From the NCBI GenBank assembly GCA_035715725.1, contig DASTKT010000197.1:1-45969 (forward strand): DNA of 45,969 nucleotides, read 5' to 3'. Below, one piece after another: positions 24,291 to 33,604 of the stretch. The notes under the pieces were generated by a model, which was given only the letters and a program-made list of their open reading frames with translations, was not told where the DNA came from and made no database searches. The position numbers and the translations under genes are program-made. This stretch comes from JADGGV01 sp035715725 (GTDB lineage Bacteria; Gemmatimonadota; Gemmatimonadetes; Longimicrobiales; RSA9). Position 1 is the stretch's first letter; each line of letters starts with the position of its first letter.

Positions 24291-26834
24291 CTACCGCTCC
24301 CTCGACCCGCGCCCCCCCGCCCGCTCCGACGCCGGTGTGGCCGAGAAGCCGCCCGCCCGGGTGACCTTGGCCTCCAGGGAGAAGAGCCGACCGATGGGCG
24401 GCGAGGCGACGAACTCCCGGACTTTGCGGTCGAACGCGTTCGTCACCGCCCCGGCCACCGAGAACCACGGCGTCAGCCGCACGCCCAGGCTGAGATCCAC
24501 ATCGACGAAGCCGCCGAGCGGCCCCTCGTTGAACTCCCGGCCGACGCGGGCGCCCTCGACCACCGGGCTGCCGTTGTAGATGAGGCCGGGGTGCGTGCGG
24601 GAGGCGACGTTGATGCCGGAGAAGAAGTCGTACTTGTCCACCCAGCGCGTGAACACGGAGCCGAACCACCGGTCCATGTCGGCGTTCAATCCCAGGCTCG
24701 CCTTGTGCTTCGGCGTGTTGATCGGCAGGTCCGTGTCCTCGACCTTCCCGTTCGCGTCGGCGTCGTTCTTCGGATCGGTCTGGTCCAGCGAGAAATTGAA
24801 GTACGAGTAGTTGCCCACCAGGCTCACGCCGGTCCTGACGTAGTAGCTCAGCCCGGCGTCGAAGCCGTAGGTGTCCACGTGCCCGAAGTTGACGTTGGCC
24901 AGCACGTAGTCGCCGGGCTTGACCAGGCCGCCGCCGACGTCCGCGATCGGCGTGCTCCCGCGGTACGTCACCGTGGGCCCGCCCGACAGCCCCTTCGGCA
25001 CGATGTTGATGAGTGGGCTGATGAAGTTCTTCGACTTGTTGTAGTAGCCGTCGAGGTCGGCGAAGAATCGGTCGCCGAGGACGCCGCGGTAGCCGCCCTC
25101 GAACGTCTGGATCGTCTCCACCTTGAGCGGATCGATCTTGGTCCCGTTGCTCAGCGTGAAGCCCTCGCCGTTCCCCAGCGCGAGCCCACCGAAGATGTTC
25201 ATGCTGAGGTTCAGGATCGTGGGGGCGGCGATGCCCTTCCCGTACGTGGCGCGCCACGTGCTCGCGCCGCGCGTGTAGACCAGCCCGCCCTTGGGGATGA
25301 AGTTGAAACCGTAGAGCTCGTGGTGGTCGCCGCGGGCCGCCACGACCGCCTTGAGCCCGGACGAGCCGAACGGGGCTTCCGCCTGACCGTATACGCCGTA
25401 CTGGTCGAGGTCGATCGTCCCGTTCTTGTCGAGCAGGTACGTGCCGTTGCTGTTCGCCATGTCGCGCTGGAGCTGCGCACCCACCGTGAAGTGGCTGCCG
25501 GCCAGCGAGGCGTTGTACTGCACCTCGCCGTTGAACCGGCGCGACGCGTCCTGGAAGAGCGCGCCACGGCTCAGCGCCCGGCCGGCCGCCTTCGTCCCCG
25601 TCCACGCCTCGCGGAACGAGCGCTGGCGGGCCTCCGCGTCGCTGAAGCCCGCCGCCAGGAAGCTCGCGTAGTTCTGCGTGCGCTGGTTGATGGCGTAGGT
25701 GCTGTCGGTGCTGCTCCAGGTGTAGTAGGCCTGCGCGAACAGGCGGGGCGAGACGAAGCGGCCCTGGAGGAAGTTCAGCATCCAGTCCTTGATCTGGTTC
25801 CGCCCGGCGTTCGTCGGCGAGAGCATGTTCGTCTTGCTGCCGCCGTACGTCAGGATCACGTCGGAGCTGGGCGTGGCCGAATACTGGAGGGATGCCTCGC
25901 CACGCAGCGCGTCGAAGTCGCGATCGAGGTCCAGCTCGTTCAGCGCCGCGGTCCCGACGTACACGGTGTCGACGTAGTCGAACTCGGTGCCGCGGTTGTA
26001 CTCGCCGGCCACCTTGAAGGCCAACTTGTCGCTCAGCACCTGCGCGTGCCGGAACCGGGCATCCAGGACGCTGTGGTTGCCGCCGCCGACGGCGAGGGTG
26101 GTCCCGGGGTAACGCCGCGGGTCCTTGGTGATGACGTTCACCAGGCCGTTGTGCGCGTTCGGCCCGTACAGCGCCGCGGTCGGGCCGAGCACGACCTCGA
26201 TCCGCTCGATGTCATCCTTCACGGTGGTGGACAGCGGGCCCCACGGCAGCCCCGTCGCGATGAGCGTCGAGAGCCGGCCGTCGTTCATCTGCAGGTTCTT
26301 CGGGTTGAAGGCGCTGTTGAAGCCGCGCACGTTGAACCCGGTGCCGAGCACGCCGGTGCGGACGTAGTCCAGGCCCTTCTGGCGCGCGAACAGCTCGCCG
26401 ACGTTGGAGGACGGGTAGTCCGCGATCTGCTGCGACGTGATCACGTCGATGGTGGCCGGCGCCTCCGTGATCTTCTCGGTCCGGCGCGACGCGGTTGTCA
26501 CGGTGAGGTTCTCGATCGGGACCGGCGTCGGCGTGAGCGTCAGCTCCACCGTCGCGGCGGCGCCCTCGACGACCGTCACGCTCGCCCGGACGTCGCCGTA
26601 GCCGATGCGGGACGCCTCCACCGTACGGGCTCCGGTCGGCACGCCCCGGATTTCGAAGCGGCCCTCCGCGTCCGTGAGCGCCCCCCGTCCGGTCCCCACC
26701 ACGACCACGCTCACGTTCGAGAGCGGCTCGCCGGTCTCGGCGCTCCGGACGGTGCCGGCGATGGTGCCGGTCGGCGGCCGCCACGCGGCCGTGAGCGCGA
26801 GCGCCATTGCTGCGATCAGCAGTGCGACTCTCAT
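24291..26834 (-). CDS. TonB-dependent outer-membrane receptor
   Basis: 847 aa. A signal peptide (1-18) is followed by a carboxypeptidase-regulatory-like domain (about 22-103, TGTIAGTVRSAETGEPLSNV), a plug domain (about 115-230, with NVRGFNSAF and IERIEVVLGPTAALYGPNA) and a 22-strand-type barrel. It probably imports the substrate of the catabolic operon upstream, whose last ligase gene ends 43 bp away. SD GGAGGAG supports ATG 26834. The C-terminus is odd: after LFSLEAKVT, where such barrels normally end in an aromatic residue, the chain runs on for 25 Arg/Ser/Gly-rich residues ending in Arg. This end is next to a rearrangement junction. Confidence 0.9.
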   Translation of the reverse strand: MRVALLIAAMALALTAAWRPPTGTIAGTVRSAETGEPLSNVSVVVVGTGRGALTDAEGRFEIRGVPTGARTVEASRIGYGDVRASVTVVEGAAATVELTLTPTPVPIENLTVTTASRRTEKITEAPATIDVITSQQIADYPSSNVGELFARQKGLDYVRTGVLGTGFNVRGFNSAFNPKNLQMNDGRLSTLIATGLPWGPLSTTVKDDIERIEVVLGPTAALYGPNAHNGLVNVITKDPRRYPGTTLAVGGGNHSVLDARFRHAQVLSDKLAFKVAGEYNRGTEFDYVDTVYVGTAALNELDLDRDFDALRGEASLQYSATPSSDVILTYGGSKTNMLSPTNAGRNQIKDWMLNFLQGRFVSPRLFAQAYYTWSSTDSTYAINQRTQNYASFLAAGFSDAEARQRSFREAWTGTKAAGRALSRGALFQDASRRFNGEVQYNASLAGSHFTVGAQLQRDMANSNGTYLLDKNGTIDLDQYGVYGQAEAPFGSSGLKAVVAARGDHHELYGFNFIPKGGLVYTRGASTWRATYGKGIAAPTILNLSMNIFGGLALGNGEGFTLSNGTKIDPLKVETIQTFEGGYRGVLGDRFFADLDGYYNKSKNFISPLINIVPKGLSGGPTVTYRGSTPIADVGGGLVKPGDYVLANVNFGHVDTYGFDAGLSYYVRTGVSLVGNYSYFNFSLDQTDPKNDADANGKVEDTDLPINTPKHKASLGLNADMDRWFGSVFTRWVDKYDFFSGINVASRTHPGLIYNGSPVVEGARVGREFNEGPLGGFVDVDLSLGVRLTPWFSVAGAVTNAFDRKVREFVASPPIGRLFSLEAKVTRAGGFSATPASERAGGRGSRER

Positions 26835-26877
26835 GGGAGCTCCTCCAGTCCGGGGTTGAACGCGTGTTGCGGGTCGC

Positions 26878-28416
26878 TCAGCGGCGGGTCGCTTCGACGA
26901 GCTGCCGCTTGTCGATCTTGCCGATCGCGGTCTTCGGCAGCTGGTCGACGAACGTGATCGAATGCGGGAGCTTGTAGCGGGCGAGGCGCTCCCTCAGGAA
27001 TGCGAGGATGGCCTCGGCGGAGGGCTCCCGCCCCGGCTCGAGGACGACGTAGGCGCGCCCGACCTCTCCCCACTTCTCGTGCGGAACGGCGACGAGCGCC
27101 GCCTCCCGGACGTCGGCGTGGGCGTACAGCACGCTCTCGATCTCGGCCGGGTAGACGTTCTCGCCGCCGCTGATGAACATCTCCTTGCTGCGGCCGACGA
27201 CGTAGAAGAAGCCGTCCTCGTCGCGCCGGGCGATGTCGCCCGTGTACAGCCAGCCGTCGCGGATCGCCTGCGCCGTGGCCTCCGGCTGCTTCCAGTAGCC
27301 GGGGATGACGTGCGGTCCGCGGATCAGCAGCTCGCCTTCCTCACCCGCGTCGCAGGCCGAGCCGTCCGGGCGGACGATCTCCATGCCGATGTGGAAGATC
27401 GGGAAGCCCACCGAGCCCGGCTTGCGCCGGACATCCTTCTGCGGAAGCCAGAAGTTGTTGCCCGCGGCCTCCGTCAGGCCGTAGCCCATCTTGAAATCGA
27501 CACCGCGCTCCCAGAACCGTTGCATCACGGGGAGCGGGCAGGGCGCGCCGCCGCTGATCACGAGCCGCAGCCGGGTGAAGTCCGTCGCCGCCCAGCGGGG
27601 GTGCTGCTGCAGCACGACGAACATCGTCGGGACGCCGACGAGGCGGGTGATGCCGCCGCTCTCGACCAGGTCGAACGTCTCGTCCGGGTCGAAGCCGGTG
27701 CACAGGATCGTGCGGCCGCCGAGATGCACCAGCGGCAGCATGAAGATGTTGGGGCCGCCGATGTGGAAGAACGGGAGCTGGAGCGGCGCGACGTCGTCGC
27801 CCTCGACGCCCCAGCTCACGATCGTGTTCACGCTGTTCCACGTCATGTTGCCGTACGTCAGCACCGCACCCTTGGGCGTGCCGGTGGTCCCGCCGGTGTA
27901 GTAGATCGCCCACGGGTCGTCCGCCTCCAGGGGGACGCGCCGCTGAAGCGTGGCGGGCTGCGTCTCTCGCTCGCCGAAGGAGAGGTCGCCCGGCGCGGCC
28001 GGCTCGCCCAGCGCGACGAAGTGGCGGACCGAGCGCAGCGGCTCCCGCAGCGCGTTGACCTGCTCCCGCCACTCCGGCGAGTAGACCAGCACGACCGGCT
28101 CGGCCGCGGCCAGGATCGCCCGCAACTCGTGGACGGTCAGCCGCCAGTTCAGGTTGTGCAGGATCGCGCCGGTCTTGTTGCAGGCGAAGAAGAGGTCGAG
28201 ATACTCCGGCCGGTTCGAGGAGTAGACCGAGACCAGGTCGCCTCGGCCGACGCCGAGGCCCGCCAGCAGGTTCGCGGTCCGGTTCGCGCGTTCGTTCCAC
28301 TCGGCGTAGGTCGTCGTCTCGCCGGTGGGCGCGAAGGTGAGGGCGGTCCGCTCGGGCGTGAGCTGTGTCCGCTTCTCCAGCCAATCGGGCACGAACGTGG
28401 ATGTCTGCCGGAGCAT
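26878..28416 (-). CDS. AMP-dependent acyl-CoA ligase (second in operon)
   Basis: 512 aa of the ANL superfamily. The ATP-binding loop is YYTGGTTGTPKGA (about 190), the hinge region is YTGDIARRDEDGFFYVVGRS, ISGGENVYPAEIE follows, and the catalytic lysine is in LPKTAIGKIDKR near the C-terminus. It activates a carboxylic acid to its CoA thioester, and the chain length or ring type cannot be told. The start is ATG 28416 behind AGGGAGA. It is similar in layout to the ligase at 29480-31000 but clearly diverged, so the operon carries two ligases, perhaps for substrate and breakdown product. Confidence 0.9.
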   Translation of the reverse strand: MLRQTSTFVPDWLEKRTQLTPERTALTFAPTGETTTYAEWNERANRTANLLAGLGVGRGDLVSVYSSNRPEYLDLFFACNKTGAILHNLNWRLTVHELRAILAAAEPVVLVYSPEWREQVNALREPLRSVRHFVALGEPAAPGDLSFGERETQPATLQRRVPLEADDPWAIYYTGGTTGTPKGAVLTYGNMTWNSVNTIVSWGVEGDDVAPLQLPFFHIGGPNIFMLPLVHLGGRTILCTGFDPDETFDLVESGGITRLVGVPTMFVVLQQHPRWAATDFTRLRLVISGGAPCPLPVMQRFWERGVDFKMGYGLTEAAGNNFWLPQKDVRRKPGSVGFPIFHIGMEIVRPDGSACDAGEEGELLIRGPHVIPGYWKQPEATAQAIRDGWLYTGDIARRDEDGFFYVVGRSKEMFISGGENVYPAEIESVLYAHADVREAALVAVPHEKWGEVGRAYVVLEPGREPSAEAILAFLRERLARYKLPHSITFVDQLPKTAIGKIDKRQLVEATRR

Positions 28417-28440
28417 CGGATCTCCCTGGCTGGACGGGAT

Positions 28441-29490
28441 TCAGTCGCAAGGCCCCCAGCGGACACAGGCGGCGCCCCAGACGTAGCCGATCCCCGCGCC
28501 GACCATCACCATGAGATCGCCGTCCCGGAGGCGGCCCTGCCGCTCGCCCTCGAGGATCGAGATGATCGTGTCCTGCTCCCCGATGTGGCCGTGCGCGCCG
28601 AGGTAGACCGTCTGGTCCCACGTCAGGCCGAGCCGCTCCAGCATCTCGGCGTGGGCCGACGGCTTGATCAGCACGAGGTTCAGGAAGGCGATGTCGTCGC
28701 GCGTGAGCGGCCGCCCCTGCGGGCCCGCGCCGCTCTTCCGCAACGCCTCGTCGACGCAGCGCAGCCAATTGTCCATGGAGACCTCGTTCAACCGGGCCTT
28801 CATCGCCTCCGGCTCGACGAGGTCGAACTTGAACCGCCCCTCGGCGACGGCACGGTCGGTGGGCGGCTCCACGGTCCCGCTGGCCGGCACGATCACGTGC
28901 CGGCTCATCGAGCCATCCGTGATGAGATGGCTGCCGAGCACGTGGTTGCGCGGCCAGTGCTTGCGCAGCAGCAGCGCCCCGGCGCCGGCGCCGATGTTGA
29001 AGAGAAAGCTGGTGCGGGTGTTCCGGAGATCGATGAAGCGGTCGATGGCGTAGCCGCCGGCGATCAGCACCGTGTTCACGTCCGGGTTCGCCCGCATCAG
29101 GTCGCGGGCGAGGCCGATCGCCGCCACCGACGTGCAACAGCGCATGTGCAGGTCCATGGCCCAGGCCCGCGTCGCCCCGAGGCGGTAGGCCAGGTCGATG
29201 CCGGAGGTCCAGAGCAGGTACTCGCGCCACTCCTCCGTCGTGCACAGGACGACGTCGATCTCCTCGGGGGGCAGATCCGCCTTCTCGAGGCACTCCTGCG
29301 CCGCCCGGAGCGCCATGTCCGTGGGATGGTCGTCCGGCCCCGCCACATGCTTCCCCGTGATCCCGAGCTTCTCCCGGACGACCCACTCCGGCAGCCCGCT
29401 TTCTCGCGCGATCTGCTCGGCGCTCATGTAGCCGGACGGCAGGTACATCCCCGCGCTCACGATCCCGACGGGCGGCAGGCTAGAGCTCAT
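28441..29490 (-). CDS. KAS III-like (FabH-fold) condensing enzyme, atypical active site
   Basis: 349 aa. The thiolase-fold core shows a nucleophilic cysteine in MDLHMRCCTSVAAIG. In place of the usual HQAN histidine the sequence reads LIKPSAHAEML, and the usual Asn-Gly loop is replaced by YLGAHGHIGEQ. It thus belongs to a FabH-like subgroup with a different His/Asn set, perhaps acting as an acyl-CoA condensing or cleaving enzyme rather than in fatty-acid initiation. ATG 29490 overlaps the 3' end of the preceding ligase gene by 11 bp. Confidence 0.85.
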   Translation of the reverse strand: MSSSLPPVGIVSAGMYLPSGYMSAEQIARESGLPEWVVREKLGITGKHVAGPDDHPTDMALRAAQECLEKADLPPEEIDVVLCTTEEWREYLLWTSGIDLAYRLGATRAWAMDLHMRCCTSVAAIGLARDLMRANPDVNTVLIAGGYAIDRFIDLRNTRTSFLFNIGAGAGALLLRKHWPRNHVLGSHLITDGSMSRHVIVPASGTVEPPTDRAVAEGRFKFDLVEPEAMKARLNEVSMDNWLRCVDEALRKSGAGPQGRPLTRDDIAFLNLVLIKPSAHAEMLERLGLTWDQTVYLGAHGHIGEQDTIISILEGERQGRLRDGDLMVMVGAGIGYVWGAACVRWGPCD

Positions 29491-31000
29491 GCGTGCGCAG
29501 CTCCCGCTTGAGGATCTTGCCGGCGCCGGAGACCGGGAGTCGGTCGAGGAAGACGACGGAGCGGGGCAGCTTGTAGCGCGCCAGGTGGCTCCGGGCGTGG
29601 TCGATGAGCTCGGCCTCCGTCGCGCTCGCGCCCACACGGAGGACTACGAACGCCCGGCCGACCTCGCCCCACCTCTCGTCGGGCACGCCCACCACCGCGC
29701 ACATGGCCACCGCCGGGTGGCGGTAGAGGACGCCCTCCACCTCGGCGGGGTAGACGTTCTCCCCGCCGCTGATGTACATGTCCTTGAGCCGGTCGACGAT
29801 CGAGAAGTACCCCTCGTCGTCCACGCGGGCGAGGTCGCCCGTGTGCAGGTACCCTTCGGCGTCGAACACGCGAGCCGTCGCCTCGGGGTCGCGGAAGTAG
29901 CCGCTCATCGCGCTGGGCCCGCGCAGCACCAGCTCACCCACCTCGCCGGGCGGCAGCGGCCGGTTCGTCTCGGGGTCCACCACCCGCGCGTCCACGAAGA
30001 AGTTCGGCTTGCCGATGGAGCCCGCCTTCCGCTCCGCATCCGTCGCGGCCAGCGAGAAGACGCCCGGACCGAACTCCGTCATGCCGAAGCCCTGCCGGAA
30101 GACCACGCCTTTCTCCTGCTGGTACCTCCGGATCAGCGGCACCGGCATCGGCGCGCCGCCGCTCATGCAGAAGCGCAGCGAGCTCAGGTCGGCCGCGGCC
30201 CATTCCGGCGCGTCGGCCAGCATCTGGAAGACCGTGGGCACCCCGCCGAAGATCGTCACGCGCTCCTCGCCGATCTGCCGCAGCACGTCGGCCGGCGTGA
30301 AGCGCGGCAGCTGCACGACGCGCCCGCCCAGGATCAGCAGCGGGACCGAGAAGGCGAACAGCCCGCCGGCATGAAACAGCGGGAAGATGTTGAGGAAGAC
30401 GTCGCTCTCGCGGACGTCGCCCAGCCGGGTGTTCAGCGTGTTCCAGACGATCTGACCGTGGCTCACCTCGGCGGCCTTCGGCCGTCCCGTCGTCCCGCCG
30501 GTGAACAGCAGGCATGCGGCGTCGCGCTCCGTCAGGGACTCGCAGGTGATCGGCTCGGGGCGGGCGCCCGCGGCCAGGCCCGCGGCGTACGCCCCGCCAC
30601 TCCCGAGCGTCTCGATCCGGGGCGCATCCCGGAGACCGGCCAGGTGTGCCACGGTCGCCGCCACCAGCGGCCCGTCGTGCAGCAGGACCGCCGGCTCCAC
30701 GAGCCGGACCTGCGCCTCCACCTCGAGAGGGTGCAGCCGCCAGTTCAGCGGCACGAGCACCGCGCCGAGCTTGCCGCAGGCGAAGAACAGGTCGTAGAAG
30801 GCGACGCCGTCGGAGGCCAGGACCGCGACGCGGGAGCCCTTCCCCACCCCCTCCGCTCGCAGCCAGCCGGCTGTGCGGTCCGCCCGATCGTTCATCGCGG
30901 CGTACGTATAGCGCCGCGACGGCGTCGCGGCCGCGTCCACCAGCGCGACCTGATCCGCCGAGTAGACGCAGCGCCGGGCCAGGTAGTCGCCGATGTACAT
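29480..31000 (-). CDS. AMP-dependent acyl-CoA ligase (first in operon)
   Basis: 506 aa from ATG 31000 (MYIGDYLARRCVYSADQVAL). The ATP loop is LLFTGGTTGRPKAA, later motifs are LHTGDLARVDDEGYFSIVDR and ISGGENVYPAEVE, and the catalytic lysine is in VSGAGKILKREL. Upstream in-frame sequence to 31300 lies inside the thiolase gene and is not part of it. It is tightly packed (11 bp after the thiolase, overlapping the KAS III-like gene), so co-translated. The substrate is unknown. Confidence 0.9.
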   Translation of the reverse strand: MYIGDYLARRCVYSADQVALVDAAATPSRRYTYAAMNDRADRTAGWLRAEGVGKGSRVAVLASDGVAFYDLFFACGKLGAVLVPLNWRLHPLEVEAQVRLVEPAVLLHDGPLVAATVAHLAGLRDAPRIETLGSGGAYAAGLAAGARPEPITCESLTERDAACLLFTGGTTGRPKAAEVSHGQIVWNTLNTRLGDVRESDVFLNIFPLFHAGGLFAFSVPLLILGGRVVQLPRFTPADVLRQIGEERVTIFGGVPTVFQMLADAPEWAAADLSSLRFCMSGGAPMPVPLIRRYQQEKGVVFRQGFGMTEFGPGVFSLAATDAERKAGSIGKPNFFVDARVVDPETNRPLPPGEVGELVLRGPSAMSGYFRDPEATARVFDAEGYLHTGDLARVDDEGYFSIVDRLKDMYISGGENVYPAEVEGVLYRHPAVAMCAVVGVPDERWGEVGRAFVVLRVGASATEAELIDHARSHLARYKLPRSVVFLDRLPVSGAGKILKRELRTHEL

Positions 31001-31011
31001 GGCCCCGCCCC

Positions 31012-32262
31012 TCAGCGGACCCGCCGCAGGATGCTCACGCAGTTCGTCGCGCCGGAACCGCCCACGTTCAGCACCGCACCCACCTCCGGCCGCCCGGGAT
31101 GGGGGACGCCCAGCGGCTCGCCGACGAGCTGGCGATACGCGTGCACGTGCATGGAAGCGCCGGTGGCGCCGACCGGGTGGCCCTTCGCCTTCAGGCCGCC
31201 CGAGAGGTTCACCGGCGTCCGGTCCTCCGGCGTGAACCGGCCGTCCAGGTAGTCGAAGCCCGCGCGGCCCGGCGCCGACAGGCCCAGCGCTTCGACGCAC
31301 AGCAACTGCGCGTTCGTGAAGCAGTCGTGAACCTCCGCGAACTCCAGGTCCCGCTCCGTGACCCCCGCCTCCGCGTACGCCTGGAGCGCCGCCGCGCGGG
31401 CGCCGTCCAGCGCGTACAATCGGTCCCGGCGCGAGAGCGGCATCCTCGCCGCGGCGTGCCCGATCCCGGCGAGCTCCACCACCTTCTCCCTGCCGCGAGC
31501 GGCGGAGGCCGAGGCCACCACCAGCGCCGCGGCGCCGTCCGTGATTGGAGAGCAGTCGTGGAGTCGCAGCGGCGCGGCGACGATCGGGTTCGACTGGGGA
31601 GGGAGCGCGAGGATGGCTTCGGCGCAGATCAGGCCGCGACGCGCCGGAGCGGCGTCGGGCCCGAAGTGCGCGATGGGATTGCGGGCGCCGTTGCGGTAGG
31701 AGAGCGCCGCCACCGTCGCCCGCATGCGCGCGAACAGCTCGTCATCCAGGGCGTACTCCGCCTGGTACGCCCGGGCCAGCACGGCGAAGACGCCCGGGAA
31801 CGTCATGCCGGCGCCGCCTTCCTCCGGCCAGTAGCTCGAGCATGCGAGGGCCCGGGTCACGGCCGCCGTCCCGGCCAGGTTCATCTTCTCGACGCCGATC
31901 ACGAGGGCGTGCCGGCACCGGCCCGCCTCCACGGCGTAGACCGCGTCGTAGAGCGCCACGGAGGACGAGGCGCACGCCGCCTCGGTGCGCGTCGTGCGCT
32001 TGTGCAGCAGTCCCCCGGCGTCGATCTCCGTCGCCAGCGGGCCGAGGTGCTCCTGGTTGGCGAGCAGCCCCGGCGAGCACGAGCCGATCCACACGCCGTC
32101 GATCTCGCTCGCCTCCAGCCCGGCATCCGCGATCGCCCCGCGCCCGGCCTCGACGAGCAGCTCATGGAGCGGCGCCAGGTCCTCGAGCACGCCCTCCGCG
32201 TCCCGCCGGACCCGCGCGCCGAAGCGGGTGTTGTACGCCCCCACGATCGCGACCTGGCTCAT
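31012..32262 (-). CDS. Thiolase / acetyl-CoA acyltransferase (SCP-2 type)
   Basis: 416 aa. The nucleophilic cysteine is in EAACASSSVALYDAV, the second motif EVHDCFTNAQ carries the catalytic His, and the third, GGLKAKGHPVGATGAS, carries the GHPxGATG histidine. This set is typical of SCP-x/lipid-transfer-type thiolases that cleave 3-ketoacyl-CoA of branched, aromatic or steroid side chains. The start ATG 32262 is 8 bp from the SDR stop. Confidence 0.9.
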   Translation of the reverse strand: MSQVAIVGAYNTRFGARVRRDAEGVLEDLAPLHELLVEAGRGAIADAGLEASEIDGVWIGSCSPGLLANQEHLGPLATEIDAGGLLHKRTTRTEAACASSSVALYDAVYAVEAGRCRHALVIGVEKMNLAGTAAVTRALACSSYWPEEGGAGMTFPGVFAVLARAYQAEYALDDELFARMRATVAALSYRNGARNPIAHFGPDAAPARRGLICAEAILALPPQSNPIVAAPLRLHDCSPITDGAAALVVASASAARGREKVVELAGIGHAAARMPLSRRDRLYALDGARAAALQAYAEAGVTERDLEFAEVHDCFTNAQLLCVEALGLSAPGRAGFDYLDGRFTPEDRTPVNLSGGLKAKGHPVGATGASMHVHAYRQLVGEPLGVPHPGRPEVGAVLNVGGSGATNCVSILRRVR

Positions 32263-32270
32263 GTCACCCC

Positions 32271-33014
32271 TCAGATCACGAGTCCGCCGTCCACGGACAG
32301 CACCGCCCCGGTCACGAAGCTCGCCAGGTCCGAGGCCAGGTAGAGGTACGCATTCGCCACGTCCCGCGGCTCGCCGAGGCGTCCCAACGGCGTCCTCTCG
32401 CGCATGCCGGCCAGCACTTTCTCCGGCATCTCCCGCAGGATCTCCGTCGCGATGAACCCCGGCGCCACCGCGTTCACGCGGATCCCGTGACGCCCCAGCT
32501 CGCGCGCCCAGCTCCGCGTCATCCCGATGACGCCCGCCTTCGTGGCGACGTAGTTCGTCTGGCCAAAGTTGCCGTAGAGCCCCACCACGGACGACGCGTT
32601 CAGGATCACGCCGCCGCGGCCACCACCGATCATCGCCCGCGCCGCCGCCTGGCCGCATAGGAAGACGCCCTTCAGGTTCACGTCGATCACCCGCTGCCAC
32701 TGCTCCGGCGTCAGCTTCACCAGGCGCGCGTCCGCCACGATCCCGGCGTTGTTGACCAGCACGTCCAGCGAGCCGAACCGCGACAGCGACGCCGCCACGG
32801 CCCGGTCCACCTCCTCCGCGTCCGTTACGTCCAGCCGCTGAAAGAACGCTCGGCCGCCGCCCGCCTCCAGATCCGCCGCCAGCGCCGAGCCCCTCGCCTC
32901 GTCCACGTCCGCGACGACCACGCACGCACCTTCCCGCGCGAACGTCCGCGCCGTCATCGCGCCGATCCCCGCGGCTCCCCCCGTCACCAGCGCGACCCTG
33001 CCCTCCAGCAGCAT
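32271..33014 (-). CDS. Short-chain dehydrogenase/reductase (FabG-like)
   Basis: 247 aa. Rossmann motif TGGAAGIG, NNAG loop, catalytic Ser in NASSVVGLYG and Y/K in YVATKAG, closing with VTGAVLSVDGG. It probably oxidises a 3-hydroxyacyl-CoA to the keto form cut by the next enzyme, the thiolase. The frame remains open far upstream, but MLLEGRVALVTGG is the canonical start. Confidence 0.9.
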   Translation of the reverse strand: MLLEGRVALVTGGAAGIGAMTARTFAREGACVVVADVDEARGSALAADLEAGGGRAFFQRLDVTDAEEVDRAVAASLSRFGSLDVLVNNAGIVADARLVKLTPEQWQRVIDVNLKGVFLCGQAAARAMIGGGRGGVILNASSVVGLYGNFGQTNYVATKAGVIGMTRSWARELGRHGIRVNAVAPGFIATEILREMPEKVLAGMRERTPLGRLGEPRDVANAYLYLASDLASFVTGAVLSVDGGLVI

Positions 33015-33022
33015 CGCCACCC

Positions 33023-33574
33023 TCACACCTTCGTCAGCAGGGACACGGGATCCTCCATCGTCCGGGCGTACTCCTCGACCGACGGCAGCGATGTGCGCTC
33101 GACGCGCCATTCCGCCAGGAACCGGGTGTACATCGACCCGATGTGCCGCCAGTACTCGCGCATCTCCACCAGCCGCTCGCACACCGGCCGCAGCGCCTCC
33201 TTCTCCTCGCCCGTCGCCTCCTCGAAGAGCGGCAGCAGCGCCCGCAGGTGCGTATCCGCGATGTGGAGGTTCTCCTCGTACAGCCGGGCCAGGTTCGCCC
33301 CGGCTTGCAGGAACGCCGTCGCCGGGAACTCGTAGTAGTACTTCCGGTCGCCCGGGAGCCGGATCCGCCGCACCACGTTCAGCTCCTCCAGCCTCGTCGT
33401 GATCTGGTTGATGGGGCTCTTGCTCACCCCGAGCTCCTGCGCGATCGCCTCCTCCGTCATCGGGGCCGACGCGCACATCAACACCCCCACCACCCTCCCG
33501 AGCAGCTCGCTGTGACCGAAGCGCGCGTACTGCCGGCCTACGTCCTGTATCAGTCGCTCCCGGATCCGATCCAT
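33023..33574 (-). CDS. GbsR/MarR-like winged-helix regulator
   Basis: 183 aa from ATG 33574, which follows GGACGGGAG. A GTG at 33604, directly after the hydrolase stop, is the alternative start. The winged helix is LLGRVVGVLMCASAPMTEEA, then IAQELGVSKSPINQITTRLE, and a YYYEFPATAFLQ wing leads to a C-terminal helical dimerisation part. The second-gene position in the operon and an inverted repeat at the operon promoter suggest autoregulation. Confidence 0.8.
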   Translation of the reverse strand: MDRIRERLIQDVGRQYARFGHSELLGRVVGVLMCASAPMTEEAIAQELGVSKSPINQITTRLEELNVVRRIRLPGDRKYYYEFPATAFLQAGANLARLYEENLHIADTHLRALLPLFEEATGEEKEALRPVCERLVEMREYWRHIGSMYTRFLAEWRVERTSLPSVEEYARTMEDPVSLLTKV

Positions 33575-33604
33575 TCCGCTCCCGTCCTTTGGTGGCGCTT
33601 CCAC

